Position numbers and translations under genes: made by a program. DNA of 31,826 nucleotides from JAABQT01 sp035459025. GTDB lineage: Bacteria > Pseudomonadota > Gammaproteobacteria > Burkholderiales > SG8-39. The notes under the pieces were generated by a model, which made no database searches, was not told the DNA's origin, and worked only from the letters and a program-made list of their open reading frames with translations. Each line of letters starts with the position of its first letter. Positions within the stretch are counted from its first letter, which is position 1. This document shows positions 1-7,516 of this stretch, piece after piece. The stretch spans positions 1 through 31,826 of the forward strand of contig DATHYT010000015.1 of NCBI GenBank assembly GCA_035459025.1. Reading direction: 5' to 3'.

Positions 1-1
1 C

Positions 2-199
2 GCCCCGGCGCTGGTGCTGCTTTCGCGCAGCAGCACGATGACCGATCCGGTACGGACGCGCGCCATTCTCGAAGAGTTGCCCCGTGTCGAATTCAAAGTG
101 CTGGAGGCCGAGCACTGGATTCCGACAGAGCAGCCGGAAGACATGCGGATGGCGATCGAGGCGTGGCTCGCTGCGAACGCGGCGAGCCTCGCACAATGA
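2..199 (+). CDS. alpha/beta hydrolase, C-terminal end (5' truncated by window)
   Basis: This is the last 65 codons of a gene that begins before the window; the frame is open from base 2 to the TGA at 197-199. The visible part reads as the end of an alpha/beta-hydrolase fold. A hydrophobic strand (PALVLLSRSS) is followed by the region that usually carries the acid residue. Then come E-H-W-I-P-T-E-Q-P-E-D and a closing helix ending in WLAANAAS. The His of the EHWIPTEQPED stretch sits where the catalytic histidine of haloalkane dehalogenase- or epoxide hydrolase-like members lies, followed as usual by a QPE turn. The nucleophile elbow is outside the window, so the substrate cannot be judged. A tRNA-Asn gene on the opposite strand begins 3 bases after the stop. 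Confidence 0.72.
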   Translation, partial: APALVLLSRSSTMTDPVRTRAILEELPRVEFKVLEAEHWIPTEQPEDMRMAIEAWLAANAASLAQ

Positions 200-202
200 G
201 AG

Positions 203-278
203 TGGCTCCCCGACCAGGGCTCGAACCTGGGACCTGCGGATTAACAGTCCGTCGCTCTACCAACTGAGCTATCGGGGA
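203..278 (-). tRNA. tRNA-Asn (GTT)
   Basis: Read on the minus strand this is a complete 76-nt cloverleaf. The acceptor stem TCCCCGA pairs with TCGGGGA. The D-loop is AGCTCAGTTGGTAGAGC, the anticodon loop CTGTTAA carries GTT, and the T-arm is GGTTCGAGCCC. The discriminator base is G and the CCA end is encoded in the DNA (203-205). It lies just downstream of the aminotransferase gene on the same strand. A -10-like TAGAAT at 294-299 overlaps that gene's stop codon and could start tRNA transcription. Confidence 0.97.
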
Positions 279-293
279 TCCGGAAAGACCGCG

Positions 294-299
294 ATTCTA
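294..299 (-). promoter_or_regulatory. putative -10 element (TAGAAT) for tRNA-Asn
   Basis: On the minus strand TAGAAT, 5 of 6 to the sigma70 -10 consensus, lies 15 bases before the tRNA 5' end and is followed by a G/C-rich stretch. Its TAG is also the stop codon of the aminotransferase gene. No convincing -35 box is seen 16-18 bases upstream, so this is only a candidate. Confidence 0.4.
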
Positions 300-1511
300 C
301 CGGATTACCCCGGCGATGGCCTCGGCGACGGTGTCGATGTTGCCCGAATTGAGCGCCGCGACGCACACGCGCCCGGTGTCGATGGCGTAGATCGAATGCT
401 CCTTGCGCAGCCGCTCGACCTGGTCCTTGGTCAGACCGGTGTACGAGAACAGGCCGCGCTGCTTGAGCACGAACGAGAAATCCTTTCCCGAGCGCTTCTG
501 CACGCCGTCGGCGAGCGCCTTGCGCATCGCCTTGATGCGGTCGCGCATCGCCGCTAGCTCCTTTTCCCACAAAGCGCGAAGCTCGGGCGTGTTGAGCACG
601 CGCGCCACGATGTCGCCGCCGTGCGTCGGCGGGTTGGAATAATTGGTGCGCACCACGCGCTTCACGTGCGAGAGCGCGCGCGCCGCTTCGTCGGCGCTGC
701 CCGCCACCAGCGTGAACGCGCCGACCCGCTCGCCATAGAGCGACAGCGACTTGGAGAACGAGCTCGACAGGAAGATCGGCGACATGGCGGCGGCGAACAG
801 GCGCGGCGCATAGGCGTCCGCGTCGATGCCTTCGGCGAACCCCTGGTACGCGAGGTCGAGGAACGGCAGCAGTGCCCGTGCCTGCACGATCGCGAGCACC
901 TTGCGCCACTGCTCCTGGCTGAGGTCCACGCCCGTCGGGTTGTGGCAGCAGGAATGCAGCACGACGAGGGTGCCGGCGGGCAGCGCTTCCAGCGCCTGGC
1001 ACATCGCCTCGAACTTCAGGCCGCGGGTCGCCGCGTCGTAGTAGGGATAGGCCTGCACCTTGAACCCGGCGGCCTCGAACAGCGCGCGGTGGTTCTCCCA
1101 GCTCGGCTCGCTGATCCAGACCTGCGCCGCGGGCGCGAGCAGCTTCAGGAAGTCGGCGCCGATCTTCAGTCCGCCGGTGCCGCCGATCGCCTGCACCGTG
1201 ACGACGCGCTTTTCCTTCAGCACCGGCGCATCCGCGCCGAACACCAGCGCCTGCACCGCCTGGTCGTAAGCCTGCAGGCCGTCGATCGGCAGATAGGACT
1301 TGGGCGCGGCGGTCTGCACGCGCTGCTGCTCCGCGCGCTGCACGCACTCGAGCAGCGGCACCTTGCCCTTGTCGTCGTAGTACACGCCGACGCCGAGGTT
1401 GACCTTGCGCGGATTCTTGTCGGCGACGTAGAGCTCGGTCACGCCCAGGATCGGATCGCGGGGCGCCATCGGCACGGAGGCGAGGAGGGAGGGGGCGTGC
1501 GGCGCGTTCAT
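297..1511 (-). CDS. tyrB: aromatic amino acid / aspartate aminotransferase (class I, PLP)
   Basis: This 404-residue class I aminotransferase transfers an amino group between aspartate or aromatic amino acids and 2-oxoglutarate, using pyridoxal phosphate. The whole fold is recognisable. The N-terminal APRDPILG segment is followed by KVNLGVGVYYDD, and the HNPTG motif has its Asn near residue 191. The PLP-ring Asp lies in FLDLAYQGF (about 219), and the Schiff-base lysine in SSSFSKSLS (about 254). The length matches the roughly 400 residues of TyrB/AspC. The ATG at 1511 is preferred over the internal ATG at 1469 because relatives carry a short leader before APRDPIL. The gene diverges from uvrB with about 41 bases between starts. 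Sequence alone does not settle aromatic versus aspartate preference, so the symbol is tentative. Confidence 0.88.
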   Translation of the reverse strand: MNAPHAPSLLASVPMAPRDPILGVTELYVADKNPRKVNLGVGVYYDDKGKVPLLECVQRAEQQRVQTAAPKSYLPIDGLQAYDQAVQALVFGADAPVLKEKRVVTVQAIGGTGGLKIGADFLKLLAPAAQVWISEPSWENHRALFEAAGFKVQAYPYYDAATRGLKFEAMCQALEALPAGTLVVLHSCCHNPTGVDLSQEQWRKVLAIVQARALLPFLDLAYQGFAEGIDADAYAPRLFAAAMSPIFLSSSFSKSLSLYGERVGAFTLVAGSADEAARALSHVKRVVRTNYSNPPTHGGDIVARVLNTPELRALWEKELAAMRDRIKAMRKALADGVQKRSGKDFSFVLKQRGLFSYTGLTKDQVERLRKEHSIYAIDTGRVCVAALNSGNIDTVAEAIAGVIR

Positions 1512-1523
1512 CGTGCTAGGATC

Positions 1524-1544
1524 TTTCGGCTTTGGCAGCCGAAA
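1524..1544. repeat. 8-bp inverted repeat in the tyrB/uvrB divergent spacer
   Basis: TTTCGGCT (1524-1531) and AGCCGAAA (1537-1544) are perfect reverse complements around a 5-base loop. They occupy about half of the short space between the two divergent start codons. The structure could be an operator shared by both genes or an RNA hairpin in either leader. It does not match the LexA box CTGT-N8-ACAG. Confidence 0.6.
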
Positions 1545-1572
1545 TTCTACCCGTGGCGCTGGCTTTCCCCAA
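1544..1572 (-). promoter_or_regulatory. putative sigma70 promoter for the aminotransferase
   Basis: On the minus strand TTGGGG (1572-1567) and TAGAAT (1549-1544) are separated by 17 bases. The -10 matches 5 of 6 consensus positions and the -35 only 3 of 6. Transcription would begin about 25 bases before the aminotransferase ATG. The element lies over the first codons of uvrB. Confidence 0.35.
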
Positions 1573-3583
1573 CAGCCCGTTCCGCTTGCACCAGCCGTTC
1601 GCGCCCGCGGGCGACCAGCCCGAGGCGATCGAGGCGCTGACCGAGGGCGTGCGCGACGGCCTCGCGTTCCAGACGCTGCTCGGCGTCACCGGCTCCGGCA
1701 AGACCTACACCATGGCGCACGTGATCGCGCGCCTCGGCCGCCCGGCGCTGGTGCTGGCGCCGAACAAGACGCTGGCGGCCCAGCTCTACTCGGAGTTCCG
1801 CGAGTTCTTCCCGGAGAACGCGGTCGAGTACTTCGTCTCGTACTACGACTACTACCAGCCCGAGGCCTACGTCCCGGCGCGCGACCTCTACATCGAGAAG
1901 GACTCCTCGATCAACGAGCACATCGAGCAGATGCGCCTGTCGGCGACCAAGTCGCTGATGGAGCGCCGCGACGCGGTGATCGTGGCCACAGTCTCGGCGA
2001 TCTACGGCATCGGCGATCCGTCCGAGTACCACGGCATGATCCTGCACCTGCGCCAGGGCGAAAAGGCGACGCAGCGCGAGGTGATCGCGCGCCTGGTGGC
2101 GATGCAGTACGAGCGCAACGAGCTCGACTTCCGCCGCGGCACGTTCCGCGTGCGCGGCGACGTGATCGACGTCTTTCCCGCCGAGCATGCCGAGCACGCG
2201 CTGCGCCTGTCCCTCGCCGAGGACGAGATCGAGCGGCTGCAGCTGTTCGATCCGCTCACCGGCCGGGTACTGCACGGCCTGACGCGCTTCACCGTCTACC
2301 CGTCGAGCCACTACGTGACGCCTCGCGAGACCACGCTGCGCGCCATCGAGGCGATCAAGGCGGAGCTGCGCGAGCGCATCGAGTTCTTCCAGAAGGCCGG
2401 GCGCCTGGTGGAGGCGCAGAGGATCGAGCAGCGCACCCGTTTCGACCTGGAGATGCTCGTCGAGCTCGGCTTCTGCAAGGGTATCGAGAACTATTCGCGC
2501 CACCTCTCCGGCCGCAAGGCGGGCGAGCCGCCGCCGACCCTTATCGACTATCTGCCGCCCGATGCGCTGATGATCATCGACGAGAGCCACGTCACCATCG
2601 GCCAGCTGGGCGGCATGTACAAGGGCGATCGCTCGCGCAAGGAGAACCTCGTCGAGTACGGCTTTCGGCTGCCCTCGGCGCTCGATAACCGGCCGCTGCG
2701 CTTCGACGAGTTCGAAGGCGTGGTGCGCCAGACGGTGTTCGTGTCGGCCACCCCGGCCGACTACGAGGCGCAGAAGTCCGCGCAGGTGGTCGAGCAGGTG
2801 GTGCGCCCGACCGGGCTGGTGGACCCGGCGGTCGAGGTGCGCCCGGCGTCGAGCCAGGTCGACGACCTGCTGTCCGAGATCCGCCTGCGAAGCGCGAAGC
2901 GCGAGCGCGTGCTCGTGACCACGCTCACCAAGCGCATGGCCGAGGAGCTGACCGAGTATCTATCCGAGCACGGCGTGAAGGTGCGCTACCTGCATTCGGA
3001 GGTGGACACCGTGGAGCGCGTGGAGATCATCCGCGACCTGCGCCTGGGCGAGTTCGACGTCCTCGTGGGCATCAACCTGCTGCGCGAGGGGCTCGACCTG
3101 CCCGAAGTGTCTCTGGTGGCGATCCTCGATGCGGACAAGGAGGGCTTCCTGCGCTCCGAGCGCTCGCTGATCCAGACCATGGGCCGCGCCGCGCGCCATC
3201 TGAACGGGCGCGCGATCCTGTATGCCGATGTCGTCACCGAATCGATGCAGCGCGCCCTCGGCGAGACCGAGCGCCGGCGGCGCAAGCAACTGACGTGGAA
3301 TGCGTCGCACGGCATCACGCCCAGGGGCGTGAGCAAGCGCATCAAGGACCTGATCGACGGCGTGTACGACGCCGAGGACGCGGCCGCCGAGCTGCGGGCT
3401 GCGCAGGACGAAGCGCGCTACGAGGCGATGAGCGAAAAGCAGGTGGCGCGCGAGATCCGGCGCCTGGAAAAGGACATGATCGGCCACGCGCGCAACCTCG
3501 AGTTCGAGAAGGCGGCGCAGCTGCGCGACCAGCTCGCCGCCCTCAAGAAGCGCGTGTTCGGCGTCGAGCTCGCGCCCGAGTAG
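1553..3583 (+). CDS. uvrB: UvrABC excinuclease subunit B
   Basis: UvrB is the damage-verifying helicase-like subunit of nucleotide excision repair. It is loaded by UvrA and then recruits UvrC. The Walker A motif GSGKT is near residues 47-51. The beta-hairpin region YYDYYQPEAYVP, the DEAH-like IIDESHVT, helicase motif VI around QTMGRAAR, and a C-terminal UVR domain (RRLEKDMIGHARNLEFEKAA) are all present. With the GTG at 1553 the protein has 676 residues, close to the E. coli length of 673, and begins like other betaproteobacterial UvrB (ALAFPNSPFRLHQPF). A TTG at 1532 is an in-frame alternative with an AGGA 10 bases upstream. No LexA box is visible upstream. The gene converges on rne with only 9 bases between stop codons, too few for a terminator. 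Confidence 0.96.
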   Translation: MALAFPNSPFRLHQPFAPAGDQPEAIEALTEGVRDGLAFQTLLGVTGSGKTYTMAHVIARLGRPALVLAPNKTLAAQLYSEFREFFPENAVEYFVSYYDYYQPEAYVPARDLYIEKDSSINEHIEQMRLSATKSLMERRDAVIVATVSAIYGIGDPSEYHGMILHLRQGEKATQREVIARLVAMQYERNELDFRRGTFRVRGDVIDVFPAEHAEHALRLSLAEDEIERLQLFDPLTGRVLHGLTRFTVYPSSHYVTPRETTLRAIEAIKAELRERIEFFQKAGRLVEAQRIEQRTRFDLEMLVELGFCKGIENYSRHLSGRKAGEPPPTLIDYLPPDALMIIDESHVTIGQLGGMYKGDRSRKENLVEYGFRLPSALDNRPLRFDEFEGVVRQTVFVSATPADYEAQKSAQVVEQVVRPTGLVDPAVEVRPASSQVDDLLSEIRLRSAKRERVLVTTLTKRMAEELTEYLSEHGVKVRYLHSEVDTVERVEIIRDLRLGEFDVLVGINLLREGLDLPEVSLVAILDADKEGFLRSERSLIQTMGRAARHLNGRAILYADVVTESMQRALGETERRRRKQLTWNASHGITPRGVSKRIKDLIDGVYDAEDAAAELRAAQDEARYEAMSEKQVAREIRRLEKDMIGHARNLEFEKAAQLRDQLAALKKRVFGVELAPE

Positions 3584-3592
3584 CCGCCCGCG

Positions 3593-6298
3593 TCAGTTCT
3601 TCGTCTCGACCTGGACCAGGGGCTCGTCCTCGGCCGCCGCGGGACGCGAACGCTCGCGCCGCGGCCGGCCGAGCGGCACGGCTTCCGGCTCGGCCAGTGC
3701 CGCGGGCACGCGGTCGGGCCGCGTTTCGACCATCTGCAGGCCGGCGCTTTCCAGCACTTCCCGCGGATCGACTTTCGCCATGGCCGGCGGTGACGCGGGT
3801 ATCTCGCGCTCGGGCGCCGGCTGCGGCCGCGGTTCGCGCATCTCGCGCTCGGGCGCCGGCTGCGGACGCGGTTCGCGCATCTCGCGCTCGGGCTGCGGTT
3901 CCGGTTGCACCTGCGCCGCGCGCTGTTCGGCCTCGGCATTCAGCCGCGCCTCCTCGCGCATCTGCGCCTCGTGCATTTCCCGCTCGCGGGCACGCAATTC
4001 CTTTTCGTCCGGTTCCCGCGCCAGATAGCTCGGAATGCCCGGATCCGCCGGCAGCGAACCGGCCTGCTCCGGCGCGCGACCGCCCTGGCCCTGGCCGTCG
4101 CGGGACCCGTCGGGACGCCGATCGCGATTGCGGTCGCGGCCGCGGCCGCGCCGGCCGCGACGATGTTCTTCGCCGTCGCGGGTGCCGGTAAGTGCACTCT
4201 CCGCAGGGCGGGGGCCCTGAGGCTGCTGTCCGGGCTGGGGCTGCGGCGGCCGCTGCTGCTGGTGCGGCGGCCGCTGCTGCGAGTGCTGCGGGCGCTGGTC
4301 TGGCCGGCGCTCGCCGCCCTGGCGACCGTCGCGCTGGGCCGGCCCGCCATGGCGCTGGTCCGGCCGGCGCTCGCCGCCGTGCTGCGGCCGGCGCTCGCCG
4401 CCGCGATGCTCGTCGCGGGGGCGGTCGCGCCGCTGATCCCGGCGCTCGCCGCCGCCATGGCGCTGGTCCGGCCGGCGTTCACGCTGCGGTTGCTCCCGGC
4501 GCGGCTCCCGCGCCGGCCGTACGGCGGCGTCGTTCGCTGCCGCCGCCGCGCTTTCGGGCTTGCCGGACTTGAACCAGCCGAGGATGCGGCCCAGGAAGCC
4601 GGGCGCCACGGCCGTGCCCGCGACCGCCGCGGGTGCGGTCTGGGCGCGCGCGGGGGGCTGGAACTGCACTTCGGGCACATTCGGCGCCGGCTGGTCGGGC
4701 ACGATCGCCTTGACCGCAGCTTCCGGGCGCTCGCGCTTTTCCGCGGCAGCCGCGTCGGGCGACTTCGGCTCCTCCGGCTGCTCGACCATCTCGTAGCTCG
4801 CCGGCACGTGCTCCATGGCGTTCAGCTCGTCGTGCTTGAGCCGCTGCACCTTGTAGTGCGGGGTTTCCAGGTGCGGGTTGGGCACCAGGACGATGTTGAC
4901 CTTGAGCCGCGCCTCGAGCTTCTGGATTTCGGCGCGCTTTTCGTTCAGCAGGAAGCTCGCCGCGTCCACCGGCACCTGCACGTGCACCGCGCCGGTGTTC
5001 TCCTTCATCGCTTCTTCCTGCACGATGCGCAGCACGTGCAGCGCGGTCGATTCGGTGCCGCGGATGAAGCCGGTGCCGCTGCAGCGCGGGCAATTGATGT
5101 GCGCCGTCTCCTCGAGCGAGGCCTGCAGGCGCTGGCGCGAGAGCTCGAGCAGCCCGAAGCGCGAGATCTTGCCCACTTGCACGCGTGCCCGGTCGTAATG
5201 CAGGGCCTCGCGAAAACGGTTCTCGACCTCGCGCTGGTTCTTCTGCGATTCCATGTCGATGAAGTCGACCACGATCAGGCCGCCCAGGTCGCGCAGCCGC
5301 AGCTGCCGGGCGACTTCATCCGCCGCCTCGAGGTTGGTGCGCAGCGCGGTCTCCTCGATGTCGCCGCCCTTGGTGGCGCGCGCCGAGTTGACGTCCACCG
5401 CGACCATCGCCTCGGTGTGGTCGATGACGATGGCGCCGCCCGAAGGCAGGTTGACGTGGCGCGAATAGGCGCTTTCGATCTGGTGCTCGATCTGGAAGCG
5501 CGAAAAAAGCGGCACGTCGTCGCGATACAGCTTCACCTTGGCGACGTTGGCCGGCATCACCGTCTGCATGAAGGCGCGCGCCTGCTCGTAGATCTCCTCG
5601 GTGTCGATGAGGATCTCGCCGATGTCGGGCTGGAAGTAGTCGCGGATCGCGCGGATGACGAGGCTCGACTCCAGGTAGATCAGGAAGGGCTTCTTTTCCT
5701 GCGTGCGCGCGGCGCCCTCGACGGCGCTCCACAATTGCAGCAGGTAGTTGAGGTCCCACTGCAGCTCTTCGGGCGAGCGGCCGATGGCCGCCGTGCGCGC
5801 GATGACGCTCATGCCGGCGGGCACCTGCAGCTTGTCCAGGGTGTCGCGCAGCTCGTTGCGGTCTTCGCCCTCGACGCGGCGCGAAACGCCGCCGCCGCGC
5901 GGGTTGTTCGGCATCAATACGAGGTAGCGGCCGGCAAGGCTGATGAACGTGGTCAGTGCGGCGCCCTTGGTGCCGCGCTCGTCCTTCTCCACCTGGACGA
6001 TCAGGTCCTGGCCTTCCTCCAGCGCGTCCTGGATGCGGGCGCGCCCGACGTCGACGCCGGCCCGGAAATAGGCCTTGTCGATTTCCTTGAAGGGCAGGAA
6101 CCCGTGGCGCTCCTCGCCGTAGTCGATGAAGGCGGCCTCGAGGCTGGGCTCGATGCGGGTGATGATGCCCTTGTAGATGTTGCTCTTGCGCTGCTCCCGT
6201 GATGCCGATTCGATGTCGAGATCGACGAGCTTCTGCCCGTCCACGATGGCGACGCGCAGCTCTTCGGCCTGCGTCGCATTAAACAACATGCGTTTCAC
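3593..6298 (-). CDS. rne: ribonuclease E
   Basis: RNase E is the essential endoribonuclease that starts mRNA decay and matures rRNA and tRNA. It is membrane-associated and scaffolds the degradosome. The start KRMLFNATQAEELRVAIVDG is typical. An S1 domain (about 37-120) follows, then the catalytic core with Asp in VAVDVNSARA and in IVVDFIDM. The zinc-link C-P-R-C-S-G-T-G has its first Cys at 403. After about residue 520 the protein becomes a long low-complexity tail rich in R, G, E, P and Q, with two repeat families (about 608-670 and 801-833). It ends in VQVETKN. At 901 residues it is a little shorter than E. coli RNase E. The start is GTG at 6298, with AGGAG 7-8 bases before it, inside a 20-base palindrome. 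Degradosome partners cannot be predicted from the tail. Confidence 0.96.
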   Translation of the reverse strand: MKRMLFNATQAEELRVAIVDGQKLVDLDIESASREQRKSNIYKGIITRIEPSLEAAFIDYGEERHGFLPFKEIDKAYFRAGVDVGRARIQDALEEGQDLIVQVEKDERGTKGAALTTFISLAGRYLVLMPNNPRGGGVSRRVEGEDRNELRDTLDKLQVPAGMSVIARTAAIGRSPEELQWDLNYLLQLWSAVEGAARTQEKKPFLIYLESSLVIRAIRDYFQPDIGEILIDTEEIYEQARAFMQTVMPANVAKVKLYRDDVPLFSRFQIEHQIESAYSRHVNLPSGGAIVIDHTEAMVAVDVNSARATKGGDIEETALRTNLEAADEVARQLRLRDLGGLIVVDFIDMESQKNQREVENRFREALHYDRARVQVGKISRFGLLELSRQRLQASLEETAHINCPRCSGTGFIRGTESTALHVLRIVQEEAMKENTGAVHVQVPVDAASFLLNEKRAEIQKLEARLKVNIVLVPNPHLETPHYKVQRLKHDELNAMEHVPASYEMVEQPEEPKSPDAAAAEKRERPEAAVKAIVPDQPAPNVPEVQFQPPARAQTAPAAVAGTAVAPGFLGRILGWFKSGKPESAAAAANDAAVRPAREPRREQPQRERRPDQRHGGGERRDQRRDRPRDEHRGGERRPQHGGERRPDQRHGGPAQRDGRQGGERRPDQRPQHSQQRPPHQQQRPPQPQPGQQPQGPRPAESALTGTRDGEEHRRGRRGRGRDRNRDRRPDGSRDGQGQGGRAPEQAGSLPADPGIPSYLAREPDEKELRAREREMHEAQMREEARLNAEAEQRAAQVQPEPQPEREMREPRPQPAPEREMREPRPQPAPEREIPASPPAMAKVDPREVLESAGLQMVETRPDRVPAALAEPEAVPLGRPRRERSRPAAAEDEPLVQVETKN
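3801..3898. repeat. 39-bp tandem repeat in the rne tail (2 copies plus a shortened third)
   Basis: Copies at 3801-3839 and 3840-3878 differ at one base (C or A). A third begins at 3879 and lacks six internal bases. Each full unit encodes thirteen residues, E-R-E-M-R-E-P-R-P-Q-P-A-P, in the C-terminal tail of RNase E. The unit length is a multiple of three, so gain or loss of copies keeps the frame. Confidence 0.9.
4291..4477. repeat. degenerate repeats encoding GGERRPDQR-type units in the rne tail
   Basis: A unit of about 28 bases (GGCGCTGGTCYGGCCGGCGC followed by TCGCCGCC) occurs at 4291-4318 and 4351-4378 with one mismatch. Shortened versions lie near 4386-4402, 4440-4456 and 4459-4477. 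On the coding (minus) strand they give G-G-E-R-R-P-D-Q-R-like repeats, an arginine-rich patch of RNase E around residues 608-670 that may bind RNA. Confidence 0.75.
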
Positions 6299-6305
6299 TT
6301 ATTGT

Positions 6306-6325
6306 TCTCCTGCGCGCGCAGGAGA
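6306..6325 (-). promoter_or_regulatory. 20-base perfect palindrome containing the rne ribosome-binding site
   Basis: TCTCCTGCGCGCGCAGGAGA is a perfect palindrome. In the rne mRNA its 3' half is AGGAGA, the Shine-Dalgarno sequence 7 bases before the GTG start, and its 5' half TCTCCT is the complement. A hairpin with a GCGC loop would hide the ribosome-binding site. A second AGGAGA (plus-strand TCTCCT at 6349-6354) lies upstream and could pair with the same TCTCCT, giving two mutually exclusive folds. Confidence 0.6.
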
Positions 6326-6408
6326 CCCTGGTGTCCGTCGGTCAGTGCTCTCCTAGGAAAGCGGTTGCGAAGGGGCGGGGAATGAACCTGCCGCGCGCTA
6401 TTGAGTAG

Positions 6409-6432
6409 TATCGCTACTTACGGTGAGCGATA
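6409..6432. repeat. 7-bp inverted repeat in the rne/rluC intergenic region
   Basis: TATCGCT (6409-6415) and AGCGATA (6426-6432) are perfect complements around a 10-base loop. They are flanked by smaller nested complements (AGTAG/CTACT and GGTGA/TCACC). The structure lies about 110-135 bases upstream of rne, in its probable leader or promoter. The rest of the 267-base gap between rne and rluC (6299-6565) shows no open reading frame I would support and no convincing paired -35/-10 boxes. Confidence 0.5.
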
Positions 6433-6565
6433 GTCACCACTGCTTCAGGTCCGGCTGTGGCCAAACAGGAGGCGGGTTGCAGGCTCCGGCGCCGGGAAGT
6501 TCTCTCCAGCACGCCGCGCGAACCTGTGCCTCGCATCTCGAAGCAACGGGCAGATCATACGGATA

Positions 6566-7516
6566 ATGAAAGACTTAAGCAAGGCTCGCGCGACCCTACT
6601 CGAAGTCGGGGAGGAAGGCGACGCGCAGCGCATCGACAATTACCTCCTGCGCCGCCTGAAGGGCGTGCCGAAGAGCCACGTCTATCGGGTGCTGCGCAGC
6701 GGCGAGGTCCGCGTGAACAGCGGCCGCGTCAAGCCCGACTATCGGCTGCGCATCGGCGATAAGGTCAGGGTGCCGCCCGTGCGCCTGGCGAGCCCGGGTG
6801 CCAAGCCGGCGCCGCGACCCCTCGCGCTGCCGGTGGTCTACGAGGACGATGCGCTGCTGGTGGTGGACAAGCCCTCGGGTGTTGCCGTGCACGGCGGCAG
6901 CGGGGTGAGCTACGGCGTCATCGAGTCGCTGCGCGCGGAGCGCCCGCGCGCCAAGCTGCTCGAGCTGGCGCACCGGCTGGATCGCGACACCTCCGGGCTG
7001 CTGGTGATCGCCAAGAAGCGCAGCGCCCTCGTTGAGCTGCACCGCATGCTGCGCGAGGGCGAGGCCGAGAAGGTGTACCTCGCGCTGGTGAAGGGCGCTT
7101 GGGCGGGCGGCGCACGCGAGCTGCGCGAGCGGCTGCACAAGTACGTCGCCGCCGGCGGCGAGCGCCGCGTGGCGGTGCACGCCGGCGGGCAGGCCGCGGC
7201 GACGCTGGTGCGACCGGTCGCCGCGTCGGATGCCTGCAGCCTGCTCGAGCTGCGCCTGCTCACCGGAAGAACGCACCAGATCCGGGTGCACCTGGCGCAT
7301 GCCGGCCATCCCGTCCTGGGCGACGACAAGTACGGCGATTTCGAGCTCAACCGCGCGCTGGCGCAGCACGGCGTGAAGCGGCTCATGCTGCACGCGCGGC
7401 GCCTGGCATTCGCGCACCCCTTGACCGGTGCGCGCCTGCGCCTGGAGGCGCCGTTGCCTGCCGACCTGCGGCGATACGCGGAGGCGCAGCTTGCGCTACA
7501 GCCTGATCGTCTTTGA
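6566..7516 (+). CDS. rluC: 23S rRNA pseudouridine synthase, RluC type
   Basis: This 316-residue RluA-family pseudouridine synthase probably converts uridines 955, 2504 and 2580 (E. coli numbering) of 23S rRNA. An N-terminal S4 RNA-binding domain (about residues 20-75, with QRIDNYLLRRLKGVPKSHVYR) precedes the catalytic domain. The family motif HRLDRDTSG places the catalytic Asp at about residue 139. Further conserved blocks are VVDKPSG, LLTGRTHQIRVH and HPVLGDDKYG. Its position divergent from rne is the classical rne–rluC arrangement, which supports RluC over RluA or RluD. The ATG at 6566 has only a weak GGA upstream. The 3' end overlaps the next gene by 26 bases. Confidence 0.93.
   Translation: MKDLSKARATLLEVGEEGDAQRIDNYLLRRLKGVPKSHVYRVLRSGEVRVNSGRVKPDYRLRIGDKVRVPPVRLASPGAKPAPRPLALPVVYEDDALLVVDKPSGVAVHGGSGVSYGVIESLRAERPRAKLLELAHRLDRDTSGLLVIAKKRSALVELHRMLREGEAEKVYLALVKGAWAGGARELRERLHKYVAAGGERRVAVHAGGQAAATLVRPVAASDACSLLELRLLTGRTHQIRVHLAHAGHPVLGDDKYGDFELNRALAQHGVKRLMLHARRLAFAHPLTGARLRLEAPLPADLRRYAEAQLALQPDRL

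Noticed and set aside
3584..3592. A bidirectional terminator between uvrB and rne
   Set aside because: Only nine bases separate the stop codons and I see no hairpin with flanking T/A runs there.
4291..4477. Short spaced repeats suggesting a CRISPR array
   Set aside because: The repeats are degenerate, irregularly spaced and in frame within the RNase E tail. There are no unique spacers of constant length and no cas genes.
3905..6202. Very long open frame (about 765 codons) on the plus strand opposite rne
   Set aside because: It lies antisense to a full-length, well-conserved RNase E gene. In DNA this GC-rich the opposite strand of a real gene is often free of stops. The translation is low-complexity and matches nothing I recognise.
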